A stretch of DNA of 41,068 nucleotides from a virus: positions 1 to 41,068 of IMG/VR virus record IMGVR_UViG_3300027840_000001. The stretch is one strand, 5' to 3'. How positions within the stretch are numbered: position 1 is the stretch's first letter; the number at the start of each line of letters is the position of its first letter. The notes beneath the pieces were generated by a model. It was not told the DNA's origin. It made no database searches and saw only the letters and a program-made list of their open reading frames with translations. Position numbers and translations under genes: made by a program. This document shows positions 12,896-19,358 of this stretch, piece after piece.

Positions 12896-13007
12896 AATTG
12901 AATGTAGTAGTGAGGGTCTATGACGTTAGGTAACGTTCCGTCTACATCGGTGTAAGCGAGACTAGTTAATCGCCCATCAAGTTACCCCCTCTCTCATACA
13001 TTCAATT
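12896..13007 (+). ncRNA. Putative structured RNA / regulatory leader
   Basis: A 112-nt non-coding element between a consensus promoter and the gene at 13021. An 11-bp perfect closing stem pairs AATTGAATGTA (12896-12906) with TACATTCAATT (12997-13007). Inside are GAGGG (12912-12916) with CCCTC (12987-12991), a local hairpin ACGTT-AGGT-AACGT (12923-12936), TACA-TCGG-TGTA (12943-12954) flanked by GTC/GAC, and GGTAAC (12929-12934), which can instead pair with GTTACC (12981-12986), making a pseudoknot or switch. It matches no riboswitch or phage RNA class that I recognise. It could be a cis leader for the operon or a separate small RNA. Confidence 0.6.
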
Positions 13008-13020
13008 AACGGGGAATACT

Positions 13021-13416
13021 ATGGAACAAGAACCAGTATCACGAACCATTCTCATAGAAGAAGTAGCCCAACTACCAGGTGATAGAGACTACCGAGGAAT
13101 ACATTATCTTAACTACGTTAGTGCACAAGTAGAACACGGTCATATAGACCGAGACGGGGCTAATGCCCTTATTGCGTCTAAACTCGCTGAGAGAGCCTTC
13201 AGTGCAGTCGTAAAGCAATCAGTTGAAGAGATTAAAAGTAAGTCAGACCTACCACTACCCTACGACGATATGTATATTAGTGAGATAGAAGACTTTAAAC
13301 CTTTTACTAATGAACAACTTGAAATGTTAGCAAACGTCTATAAGACTAATTCAAAGTGGGATAAAGTAAGACTTATCGGTAGAGAGATAGACCGAAGAAC
13401 AGTGAGTGGCGAGTGA
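13021..13416 (+). CDS. Hypothetical protein, first gene of the middle operon
   Basis: 131 residues, acidic and mostly helical, with YNLNYVSAQVEHGHIDRDGANALIASK-type helices (about 28-55) and a C-terminal segment FTNEQLEMLANVYKTNSKWDKVRLIGREIDRR (quoted as FTNEQLEML...IGREIDRRT). It carries no motif I recognise. The ribosome site is AACGGGGAA 4 nt before the ATG. Its end overlaps the next GTG start (GTGA). As the first gene behind a strong promoter and structured leader it may be an early or middle effector. Confidence 0.7.
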   Translation: MEQEPVSRTILIEEVAQLPGDRDYRGIHYLNYVSAQVEHGHIDRDGANALIASKLAERAFSAVVKQSVEEIKSKSDLPLPYDDMYISEIEDFKPFTNEQLEMLANVYKTNSKWDKVRLIGREIDRRTVSGE

Positions 13417-13826
13417 TTACAGGGTGCGAGTATCCAGTTGATTTAAAGACTGGTATGCCCGTAGACTTTAGAGACCTCAACTTAGAGTCGAGATTAAATC
13501 CAGCACAGCCACGCAATTACAACCGACATCACGAGTTTTGGACTCGCAGAGCCTACAAGCAAGTAGGTTCTTTTGTTATTTACGAGACATTAAGAGAGAT
13601 AGAGACACACGTTCCACACATGTTACTAGACATGCACATACAACTACATAACGAATACGACCCACCACGCATGCCTACACCATTACAGGCGATTACCGAG
13701 ATTGAAAGAGCGAAAGATGCTGGCGAAGTATTAACTAGATGTAGAAAGGGGTTATACGTCTGTAGAGCAATCGGTGACGACGTTTTGAAACAGTGTATTG
13801 CAAATTACGATCAATTAAAAAAATAG
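13413..13826 (+). CDS. Hypothetical protein
   Basis: 137 residues from a GTG start that overlaps the previous stop (4 nt), so the two are translationally coupled. The protein is basic and His-rich in places (NRHHEFWTRRAYKQ, HVPHMLLDMHIQLH). The segment TPLQAITEIERAKDAGEVLTR looks like a helical pair. No recognised family, signal peptide or membrane segment. A DNA- or RNA-associated role would be a guess. Confidence 0.65.
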   Translation: MITGCEYPVDLKTGMPVDFRDLNLESRLNPAQPRNYNRHHEFWTRRAYKQVGSFVIYETLREIETHVPHMLLDMHIQLHNEYDPPRMPTPLQAITEIERAKDAGEVLTRCRKGLYVCRAIGDDVLKQCIANYDQLKK

Positions 13827-13835
13827 GGGGACGAA

Positions 13836-14633
13836 GTGAAAACTGGAACAGTTAGAATAGAGGGAGACCACGCTTATATCCTAGCGATAGGCGACTTACA
13901 CATGGGCGATAAAGCCTTTGGAAAAGAGAGCAAGAAGAAACTAGAGGGTTATATTAAGTGGGTTCAAGAAAACCCCAATGCTAGAGTTATATTAAACGGA
14001 GATTTATTGAACTGTGCTACTAGGGGTTCTAAGACCAGTCCGTTTGAACAGGACATGACATTAGAAGAACAGATTACAGCAGTCTGTGAGTTCCTAGACC
14101 CAATTAAAGATAGAATTGTTGGTGCTGTCATGGGTAATCATGAGAGGCGTATCGCAGACTTCTCAGGCTATGACCCAACACTAGCTATACTATGGAAACT
14201 AGGGCTAGAGACAGAGAACATCTATTATAAGTTCACTGGTGTTATCAAGTTCCAAATTGGCAAGAAGGATAAGATTAGTGGTAGGGCTAAGAACTCTTAT
14301 ACAGTCGTATTTACCCACACTACAGGTGGTGGTAAGCTGATAGGCTCTAAACTTAACAGGGTAGACCAGATGAGACACTCAACTGTAACCAACGCTGATG
14401 TCTATATAGGTTCACACAACCACTCATTAAGTGCGGCACCAGTCGTATCAATGGAATATGACCCATATAATGAGAACGTAATCCAACGCAAACAAGTCCT
14501 TGTAAGTGCCGGTAGTTATCTAGAGTGGGACGATAGTTACGCAGAGGCAGCACAACTTGAACCTATGAAACTAGGCTCACCACGAATTAGACTAGAAGGT
14601 AAGGGCGAGAAAGACTGCCATGTTTCTCTCTAA
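13836..14633 (+). CDS. Calcineurin-like metallophosphoesterase
   Basis: 265 residues. All metallophosphoesterase motifs are visible in order: GDLHMGD (D20, H22), NGDLLN (D56), GNHERR (N101, H102), FTHTTGG (H161) and GSHNH (H194, H196). These bind two metal ions and hydrolyse phosphodiester or phosphomonoester bonds. The start is GTG with AGGGGG 6 nt upstream. The neighbours are hypothetical genes and membrane microproteins, with a second metallophosphoesterase at 15833. The substrate is unknown: phage members may act on DNA ends, nucleotides or signalling nucleotides. The last 14 nt overlap the next microprotein. Confidence 0.85.
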   Translation: MKTGTVRIEGDHAYILAIGDLHMGDKAFGKESKKKLEGYIKWVQENPNARVILNGDLLNCATRGSKTSPFEQDMTLEEQITAVCEFLDPIKDRIVGAVMGNHERRIADFSGYDPTLAILWKLGLETENIYYKFTGVIKFQIGKKDKISGRAKNSYTVVFTHTTGGGKLIGSKLNRVDQMRHSTVTNADVYIGSHNHSLSAAPVVSMEYDPYNENVIQRKQVLVSAGSYLEWDDSYAEAAQLEPMKLGSPRIRLEGKGEKDCHVSL

Positions 14634-14733
14634 TCTTAATCAGGTATTAGTCACAGTCCTAGCTATCACAGCTATACTGTATTACTTGGTGGGGATTATA
14701 TATCGTATTAAAGCAATGAGGAGGAGGAAATGA
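14620..14733 (+). CDS. Single-span membrane microprotein (37 aa)
   Basis: MFLSNLNQVLV then a hydrophobic span (about 8-29) and a strongly basic tail (KAMRRRK). The ATG lies inside the end of the metallophosphoesterase gene and the stop overlaps the next start (ATGA), so it sits in a translationally coupled chain. The orientation (basic C-terminus inside) would put the N-terminus outside. Unknown function; too short for a family call. Confidence 0.6.
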   Translation: MFLSNLNQVLVTVLAITAILYYLVGIIYRIKAMRRRK

Positions 14734-14897
14734 ACGACGCAATTTTAAGGTTTGTCTACAAGTTAGAGTTTATCTTTAAGATACTCTTTACTAGGTCTAA
14801 GATGATTATCTACTGCCGAGAAGATGCCTTCAAAGCAGGTGATACTGTTTATTTTGGAAGTGAATTAAAAGCAACTTTTAGAAAGGTTAAGAAATGA
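14730..14897 (+). CDS. Basic microprotein (55 aa)
   Basis: Starts MNDAILRFVYKLEFIFKILF, amphipathic and possibly membrane-associated, then a small beta-like part (EDAFKAGDTVYFGSELKATF) and a lysine-rich end. The ribosome site AGGAGGAGG is ideal and overlaps the upstream gene's last codons. The stop overlaps the next start (ATGA). No family recognised. Confidence 0.6.
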   Translation: MNDAILRFVYKLEFIFKILFTRSKMIIYCREDAFKAGDTVYFGSELKATFRKVKK

Positions 14898-15007
14898 AAG
14901 ACTTTGATTTTAAGTGTGTATTAGTATTTATAGCATTATTAGCTGTATCATTTATCGGTGTCTATGTGTGGCTATTAGTTGAGTTCTTCAAGGAAGTGGT
15001 AAGATGA
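14894..15007 (+). CDS. Single-span membrane microprotein (37 aa)
   Basis: MKDFDFK, then one hydrophobic segment (about 8-28, LVFIALLAVSFIGVYVWLL) and a short charged tail. It is coupled at both ends: ATGA overlap upstream, and its stop overlaps the next ATG at 15004. With the 37-aa protein at 14620 it makes two tiny membrane proteins in one operon, a pattern seen among phage host-takeover and exclusion genes. Function unknown. Confidence 0.6.
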   Translation: MKDFDFKCVLVFIALLAVSFIGVYVWLLVEFFKEVVR

Positions 15008-15309
15008 ACGCCCAACAACGTAAAGAACGACCTGTGTTCTCTGGTGTGATAAAATACTTCCCAGACGCTTTACTGGCTGTTGCTAACGTATCGTGGATAG
15101 GTAACGAACAACACAACAAAGGCGAGCCACTACACTGGGCTAGAGAGAAATCATCTGACCAACTAGATGCTGCTTTAAGACACCTAACCGACTACGCTAA
15201 GGGTATTAAGTATGACGATGACGGAGCAAGCCACCTAGGAAAAGCCGCATGGAGAGTTATGGCACAATTACAATTAGACTTGGAGGAAGAAAATGATAGA
15301 GCAGCATGA
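15004..15309 (+). CDS. DUF5664-like protein (dATP/dGTP diphosphohydrolase N-terminal type)
   Basis: 101 residues. The segment VFSGVIKYFPDALLAVANVSWIGNEQHNKGEPLHWAREKSSD (in pieces: GNEQHNKGEPLHW and ALRHLTDYAKG) is the pattern of the DUF5664 family, whose members include phage dATP/dGTP diphosphohydrolase N-terminal domains. The His/Asp-rich helices (HW, RHL, DDDGASHLGKAAWR) are typical of the all-alpha metal-dependent nucleotide hydrolases. Nucleotide-pool trimming would suit its HAD and metallophosphoesterase neighbours. It overlaps the next gene by 17 nt. Confidence 0.6.
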   Translation: MNAQQRKERPVFSGVIKYFPDALLAVANVSWIGNEQHNKGEPLHWAREKSSDQLDAALRHLTDYAKGIKYDDDGASHLGKAAWRVMAQLQLDLEEENDRAA

Positions 15310-15502
15310 CTTCACAGACGATGTTAAATGGTCCGACGAAAGACTAGTAGATTATCATAATGAGTTGGTAGATATAGTTAATTCCGACCCAATGCCTAGA
15401 CTAGGTGAACAAGCACTCAGACAACTAGGTATAGTAAGATTTGAAATAGACCAACGTACAATCGATATAGTAGAAGAAGATATGGAGGACTTAATGTCAT
15501 GA
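15293..15502 (+). CDS. Small acidic hypothetical protein (69 aa)
   Basis: Strongly acidic helical protein (DDVKWSDERLVDYHNELVDIV; RFEIDQRTIDIVEEDMEDLM). The ribosome site GGAGGAAGAA lies within the previous gene. The end overlaps the HAD-like gene start by 4 nt. The acidic DNA-mimic-like composition is notable but not diagnostic. No family recognised. Confidence 0.6.
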   Translation: MIEQHDFTDDVKWSDERLVDYHNELVDIVNSDPMPRLGEQALRQLGIVRFEIDQRTIDIVEEDMEDLMS

Positions 15503-15792
15503 AACCTAAGGTATATTCGATTGATATAGACAATACCTTAACTGTTGGTTCGGCATGGACTGAAGAAGAATGCCTCACATTAGAGCCTAGACTAGACGTA
15601 ATAGCTAGAGTAAATGAATTATACGGAACTAACTTTATAATCATACACACAGCTCGCAGACACGAACTCTACTTAAATACGATTAAATGGCTCAATAAAC
15701 ACAACGTAAGATTCCACGCTGTTAGTTTTGAGAAAATGCCTTGCGACCAGATATTTGATCTAGACGCTATTAATCGACTTGAAGACCTGTAA
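15499..15792 (+). CDS. HAD-like phosphatase, short form
   Basis: 97 residues. Motif I is YSIDIDNTLT (D9, D11) and motif II is IIIHTARR (about 47-54), as in the small HAD proteins often annotated as capsular-biosynthesis or phage phosphatases. The segment FEKMPCDQIFDLDAIN at the end takes the place of the usual K...DVYIDDRA motif. Without a cap it is probably a small-molecule phosphatase, 5'-nucleotidase or polynucleotide 3'-phosphatase-like enzyme. Last gene of this coupled run. Confidence 0.75.
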   Translation: MKPKVYSIDIDNTLTVGSAWTEEECLTLEPRLDVIARVNELYGTNFIIIHTARRHELYLNTIKWLNKHNVRFHAVSFEKMPCDQIFDLDAINRLEDL

Positions 15793-15793
15793 C

Positions 15794-15814
15794 TTGTTAC
15801 AATAGAAGTAACAA
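15794..15814 (+). promoter_or_regulatory. Extended -10 promoter overlapped by a 7-bp inverted repeat
   Basis: TTGTTAC (15794-15800), AATAGAA, GTAACAA (15808-15814) form a perfect 7+7 inverted repeat. The left arm contains an extended -10, TGTTACAAT (15795-15803). Downstream is AACGGGAGA and the ATG at 15833. A repressor bound here would cover the -10 box and start point; alternatively the arms could form a hairpin in the message. Confidence 0.5.
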
Positions 15815-15832
15815 TCTAAACGGGAGACTCTC

Positions 15833-16885
15833 ATGGAACATGAAGGAAAATTAGTAAGTACATGGGAGGGTATCACAAAGGATAATGATGGCGAAGCCCA
15901 CATACACACCCTACACAAATACGAGTATCCGGAACAAGTAGACGAGGAGAGGTTCTTATCACAGGCCTCTCCTGTTCATATAAATGCCTCCAGACCGCGT
16001 AGGAGCGCGCGTGAGACGTTATTACTCGCAGACGTTCCAGACATTCACTATGGCTTTAGAAGGCTCCCAGACGGCTCTACACAGCCCCTACACCAACCTG
16101 AAGTTATGGACAAGTGGCTACAGATAATGAAAGACCAGCAACCAGGACTTATTATTCTAGGTGGTGATATACTTGATGCCCCACAAGTCGGTAAGTATGA
16201 GATGGACTCTAACCACTTCGTAGATACTATGCAACTCTCAATAGACGGATTACACAAGTATCTAGCTAGACTAAGGGCAGACAATCCTAATGCTCACATA
16301 ATCAACACTAAAGGCAATCACGATCTACGGTTTGAGAAGTTCCTATTAAGGAACGCCAAGCCACTATTCGGTATTAAACCTGCTAATATGCCGTCAAGCT
16401 GGGCTACTAACTCAATTCCGTTCCTACTGAGATTTGACGAACTAGAGATAGAGCAAGAGACTGGTCCAGTTAAGATAAACGACAGACTAATTACAATGCA
16501 CGGAGAGTTCGCAGGTGGTACGGTCCAGAAGTATCTCGGTAGATACGCTTGTTCAGTTATGTTCCACCACGACCACCGAAGAGGTTATGGACGTAGGGTG
16601 TTCCCTAACGGACAGGCTATAGAGGCATTTGGGTTTGGTTGTCAAGCAGATATTACAGGTTCAGTACCCAGCTATCATAATAAGATAGACGATAGAGGTC
16701 AGGTAGTTGAGAGATATGAAGACTGGAATAACGGTGGCGGATTCGTAGAGTATCGTGGTGGTGATAGACCATTTAAATCAATAGCAGTTCCGATAGAACC
16801 ACAGGATAATTTTGATGCTAGTTATGATGGTAGAGTCTATAAGGCTCGTAAAGATGTCTTAGAAGCCCTTAGAACTGGTCAATAA
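15833..16885 (+). CDS. Second calcineurin-like metallophosphoesterase
   Basis: 350 residues. Motifs: PDIHYG (D70, H72), LGGDILD (D112), TKGNHDLR (N162, H163), MHGEF (about 223) and FHHDHRRG (about 243-250). A roughly 60-residue N-terminal extension precedes the catalytic core, and the C-terminal part has GGFVEYRGGDRPFKS. It shares its motif set with the 265-residue protein at 13836 but is not a close copy. Such phage proteins are often called DNA repair exonucleases; the substrate cannot be read from the sequence. It has its own leader (AACGGGAGA) and ends tail-to-tail with the HNH gene, overlapping it by 17 bp. Confidence 0.8.
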   Translation: MEHEGKLVSTWEGITKDNDGEAHIHTLHKYEYPEQVDEERFLSQASPVHINASRPRRSARETLLLADVPDIHYGFRRLPDGSTQPLHQPEVMDKWLQIMKDQQPGLIILGGDILDAPQVGKYEMDSNHFVDTMQLSIDGLHKYLARLRADNPNAHIINTKGNHDLRFEKFLLRNAKPLFGIKPANMPSSWATNSIPFLLRFDELEIEQETGPVKINDRLITMHGEFAGGTVQKYLGRYACSVMFHHDHRRGYGRRVFPNGQAIEAFGFGCQADITGSVPSYHNKIDDRGQVVERYEDWNNGGGFVEYRGGDRPFKSIAVPIEPQDNFDASYDGRVYKARKDVLEALRTGQ

Positions 16886-17198
16886 CATCATCATAAGTTT
16901 GTTTAGTAGTTAATATACGTTTAATCATAATCTTGTTATAGCGGTCTGGGTAGTGTTCTATAAACCACGCCATGAACCAGGCTGGGTCCTGATGCGCTGA
17001 TTCTGTCTTAAACGTATGACAACCTGAACATAAAGTTATACCGTTGTCCATATCCCACCTGATATTTCTGTTCCTTCTACCTATTACATGGTGAGCATTA
17101 AGGTATGCCGTGCCTCCACAGACCTGACATACCTCGTCGCGTTCTCTAATCTTCTTACTCCACAACTTATCAAGCTTCTTGATTTCAGCGGTTTTCAT
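16869..17198 (-). CDS. HNH endonuclease, NinG/recombination-type
   Basis: 109 residues. Zinc-finger cysteines C24-x-x-C27 and C57-x-x-C60 bracket the HNH core, NAHHVIGRRN (H36, H37) and the final His of SGCH (H61). This is the compact HNH layout of phage recombination/structure-specific nucleases and small HNH enzymes. It is not obviously an intron-borne homing enzyme, since no gene around it is interrupted. Its start overlaps the methyltransferase stop by 4 nt; the two may form a co-expressed pair. It is the last gene of the leftward operon. Confidence 0.8.
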   Translation of the reverse strand: MKTAEIKKLDKLWSKKIRERDEVCQVCGGTAYLNAHHVIGRRNRNIRWDMDNGITLCSGCHTFKTESAHQDPAWFMAWFIEHYPDRYNKIMIKRILTTKQTYDDVIDQF

Positions 17199-17788
17199 AG
17201 TATTGACTCATTAAGTATATGTAGGCCTAGCTCTGGCGTAACACAATTCCTTAGTATCTGCCGCTTATTCTTCAATCTATAGTTAGATAGGTCATACCCA
17301 TAAAGTGCTGATAACTGTGGTATCTGTGCAGAGCGTATGTTATCCTTCTCAAATACCTTGTCTACGATTGGAAAGTTACCCCAGAATAGATGTCGTTGTA
17401 ATACATGGTCTGGTGCTATTAGTGGCGTATAGTATGGTTTAACATTCTCTACAACCCACTTACAGGTAGCGTGGTGCTTGAGGAATACAATCTCCTCATA
17501 TAATGTCATGTCAGGGTACTTGGCTGGTGTGCCGCGGAATCTAACATTGATGTTGAATCTAAAACTAGAGTGACTCTGACAAGGTGGCGAACTCCATATA
17601 AAGTCATATTCCTTGTAATGCTCTAATAGGTACTGGTGTGCATCTGTGACTATGACTGTATCATTAGGAAAGTGGTCGGCATATACCGTAGCGATGTCTT
17701 CATCATACTCAACAGCCGTAACATCGTGTTCATCACCCCATAGCTTACGATTACCACCAATACCAGCGTATAGATTAAGTATTTTCAT
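17195..17788 (-). CDS. Minimal cytosine-C5 DNA methyltransferase
   Basis: 197 residues. Motif I NLYAGIGGNRKLWG (5-18), an acidic residue for the cofactor (VEYDED, 27-32), motif IV SSPPCQSHS with catalytic Cys70, motif VI VVENVKP (113-119), a motif VIII-like QRHLFWGNF (131-139), and a motif X-like QILRNCVTPELGLHIL (177-192). This is far shorter than the usual 300-450 residues, and little room remains for a target-recognition domain. Family members transfer a methyl group from SAM to cytosine; in a phage this usually protects DNA from host restriction. Overlaps its neighbours by 4 nt on both sides. Confidence 0.8.
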   Translation of the reverse strand: MKILNLYAGIGGNRKLWGDEHDVTAVEYDEDIATVYADHFPNDTVIVTDAHQYLLEHYKEYDFIWSSPPCQSHSSFRFNINVRFRGTPAKYPDMTLYEEIVFLKHHATCKWVVENVKPYYTPLIAPDHVLQRHLFWGNFPIVDKVFEKDNIRSAQIPQLSALYGYDLSNYRLKNKRQILRNCVTPELGLHILNESIL

Positions 17789-18156
17789 ATATTTGTCTTA
17801 GATTCTTGCGTTAAATGGTTGATCCTAGACTGTATAATACCCAACTGTTTCCAAGCTGATTTAGATATACGGTCCAAGTAATCTATCTGTGATTTAACCT
17901 CAGCCATTTCCATTTTAGTCTGGGTCTCGGCTGGTGATACTTTCATACCTAGCCTAATTTTATTTAGAATGTTAGCAGCCAACTTTACAGAGTATTCTTT
18001 CTCATAATCAGCAAGGTGTTCATCAATAACTCCCGTAAATTGGGATAGACGATACATCTCTTGGCTCATTATTGTTGGGCTAACAACAGCAGTAGCGTTT
18101 CTTAGTTTATCTTTAGCGTTAGACATGCCCTTCAGCGCGTCTTCTAGTTCTATCAT
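17785..18156 (-). CDS. Coiled-coil hypothetical protein
   Basis: 123 residues, almost wholly helical (IELEDALKGMSNAKDKL; MEMAEVKSQIDYLDRISKS; IQSRINHLTQES). A conserved-looking centre, AANILNKIRLGMKVSPAETQ, may be functional, but I do not recognise the family. The ribosome site GGAGG is 6 nt before the ATG. It overlaps the methyltransferase start by 4 nt, so it is translated with the methyltransferase and HNH genes. Confidence 0.6.
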   Translation of the reverse strand: MIELEDALKGMSNAKDKLRNATAVVSPTIMSQEMYRLSQFTGVIDEHLADYEKEYSVKLAANILNKIRLGMKVSPAETQTKMEMAEVKSQIDYLDRISKSAWKQLGIIQSRINHLTQESKTNI

Positions 18157-18165
18157 AATATCCTC

Positions 18166-18264
18166 CTACCTGAACATTATCGAAAATGTATATGTAACCG
18201 ATAAGAATAACAACATTGTTACGGTAATCATATAGATTAACGGAGCCATATCGCTACTCTTCAT
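18166..18264 (-). CDS. Membrane microprotein (32 aa)
   Basis: MKSSDMAPLI, followed by a hydrophobic segment (YMITVTMLLFLSVTYTFSIM) ending FR. Its stop (TAG) abuts the GGAGG site of the next gene. AAGAGGACG lies 6 nt upstream of its ATG. It overlaps the end of the startless frame at 18254-18403. Function unknown. Confidence 0.5.
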   Translation of the reverse strand: MKSSDMAPLIYMITVTMLLFLSVTYTFSIMFR

Positions 18265-18403
18265 ATATCGTCCTCTTCTTTAGTTTTGCTCTTATAGTGC
18301 TTAGTGTTAAGTCAAACTCGTATGTGAGCTTGAATTCTTCTAATTTACTCGTAAGCGTCCTTTCGTTAGGTGATATGGGTTTGTTTCTCGTATTTGTTTC
18401 TAC
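18254..18403 (-). pseudogene. 49-codon open frame without a start codon
   Basis: An open frame directly after the double stop (TAA-TAG) of the KGG-type gene and in the same frame. It has a protein-like, basic, helical composition (TLTSKLEEFKLTYEFDLT, then LSTIRAKLKKRTIYEE) and ends overlapping the next ATG, like real genes in this operon. It holds no ATG, GTG or TTG. It may be a gene that lost its start, use a rare start (for example ATA at 18376), or be expressed by stop readthrough. An extended -10 (18406-18414) sits just upstream. Confidence 0.35.
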
Positions 18404-18405
18404 CT

Positions 18406-18414
18406 ATTATAACA
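18406..18414 (-). promoter_or_regulatory. Extended -10 promoter, leftward
   Basis: On the minus strand TGTTATAAT, a consensus extended -10, overlaps the stop codon of the gene at 18407-18607. No clear -35 was found. It could give an internal start for the methyltransferase-HNH end of the operon. Confidence 0.4.
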
Positions 18415-18607
18415 CTGGTTTGTAGCGTCGGCTTATTGTTCCGCCTTTTCGCCCTGATTCAGCAGGGTCTGCTTTACCGTGAGCAAAGGTATGTCCTGTG
18501 CCGTTCTTACCGCCAACAGAGGCGATTGCTTTTAGGTGTGCTTTCCACAACTCTAGCGATCCATACTTCTTAATCATTGTTTCTCGTAGTTTTTCACCCC
18601 TAGTCAT
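18407..18607 (-). CDS. KGG-motif small protein
   Basis: 66 residues: a helical N-terminus (RGEKLRETMIKKYGSLELWKAH), then a glycine-rich region with GGKNGTGHTFAHGKADPAES and GRKGGTISRR. The KGG-type repeats resemble stress-induced KGG proteins and small phage/plasmid proteins with this tail. The charged, flexible end may bind nucleic acid; this is inference. Its start overlaps the stop of the CxxC microprotein (8 nt). Confidence 0.6.
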   Translation of the reverse strand: MTRGEKLRETMIKKYGSLELWKAHLKAIASVGGKNGTGHTFAHGKADPAESGRKGGTISRRYKPVL

Positions 18608-18773
18608 TGTCTTGTTCCTCCAAGAAAGCTGTCCGGTTATCTTCCATTAAATTGATAATTGTTAGTATTTCATCTTCTGGAAATCCCATGTAATCAGCTA
18701 TCTGTTTAGCGACACGCCTATTATACTTGTTGATAGCATATCGAACATTGTATCTTACGCAGTCTTCACACAT
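18600..18773 (-). CDS. CxxC microprotein (57 aa)
   Basis: MCEDCVRYNVRYAINKYNRR with one CxxC, then YMGFPEDEILTIINLMED and an acidic end. One CxxC pair alone suggests a metal site shared in a dimer or a redox pair. It overlaps the next gene by 8 nt and the previous by 8 nt, matching the tight packing of the operon. GGAGG of the following gene lies at its 3' end. Confidence 0.55.
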   Translation of the reverse strand: MCEDCVRYNVRYAINKYNRRVAKQIADYMGFPEDEILTIINLMEDNRTAFLEEQDND

Positions 18774-18948
18774 TTAAGTTCCTCCTTCTTTTTTCTATAT
18801 ATGCCATTTCTTTTTGCGAACGTCGTTCTAGTTCGTCACCCGACTTCTCGATCAGGTAGAAGATTAGCTCTGTATCCATTTCCTCTACTAATTTGTCAAG
18901 TTTCTTCATCTCTCGACGCATTCTATCTTCTGGTGCTGTGTCAACCAT
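18766..18948 (-). CDS. Charged helical microprotein (60 aa)
   Basis: Highly charged helical protein (PEDRMRREMKKLDKLVEEMD; ELIFYLIEKSGDELERRSQKE). Probably a short coiled coil. Its ATG overlaps the stop of the SSB-like gene by one base (18948). No family recognised. Confidence 0.55.
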   Translation of the reverse strand: MVDTAPEDRMRREMKKLDKLVEEMDTELIFYLIEKSGDELERRSQKEMAYIEKRRRNLNV

Positions 18949-19358
18949 TAGAAGGGTATATCCGCGATGTCAATAGGTTCACCGTCAAAATCGGCAGCAA
19001 CTACGTCATCAACTACTTTACGAGGCATTGGTGCTACACTCTGCTTACCCTGAATCAATTTATGTAAGTCAAGTATTGCGTTTAAGATTTGTGCGTTAGT
19101 TGGTTGGCTCGCGTCAACTGGTGCTGATGTTCCGGCCTTTTTAACTACACCCTTCCAGTTGTGATACTGTGGGTCCTGTTCTAGGTTGTAAACTGTATCA
19201 CCGACTGAGACTGGTCCAAAGACATTAAGCTTTGTGCCGTTCTCTAGGATAACTTCATACATTACCCACTCACCTTTTTTGCCGATGCCTCTCAATTCAG
19301 AACCATCTTTCTTGTGGGCTACACCCACGACTTCTACTACTGTTGATATATTGCTCAT
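18948..19358 (-). CDS. SSB-like single-stranded DNA-binding protein
   Basis: 136 residues. The N-terminal half is beta-rich (STVVEVVGVAHKKDGSEL; YEVILENGTKLNVFGPVSVGDTV), consistent with an OB fold. A flexible linker with Pro and Ala follows. The C-terminus is FDGEPIDIADIPF, the acidic DxxDIPF tip by which SSB proteins recruit partners. The opening resembles no bacterial SSB strongly, so the assignment rests on the tail and the fold pattern. It is joined directly to the Cas4-like nuclease gene (one-base overlap, 19358), supporting a joint role in recombination or repair. Confidence 0.65.
   Translation of the reverse strand: MSNISTVVEVVGVAHKKDGSELRGIGKKGEWVMYEVILENGTKLNVFGPVSVGDTVYNLEQDPQYHNWKGVVKKAGTSAPVDASQPTNAQILNAILDLHKLIQGKQSVAPMPRKVVDDVVAADFDGEPIDIADIPF

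Noticed and set aside
12896-13007. tRNA or tRNA-like gene in the structured element
   Set aside because: No 7-bp acceptor, no T-arm GTTC-type loop and no CCA; stem lengths do not fit a cloverleaf.
15004-15309. DUF5664-like protein as sign of a 2-aminoadenine (Z) genome
   Set aside because: No PurZ-like gene or dedicated DNA polymerase is present, both expected for Z-DNA phages.
16869-17198. HNH gene as part of an intron or homing element
   Set aside because: It is embedded in a tightly overlapping operon and no neighbouring gene is interrupted.
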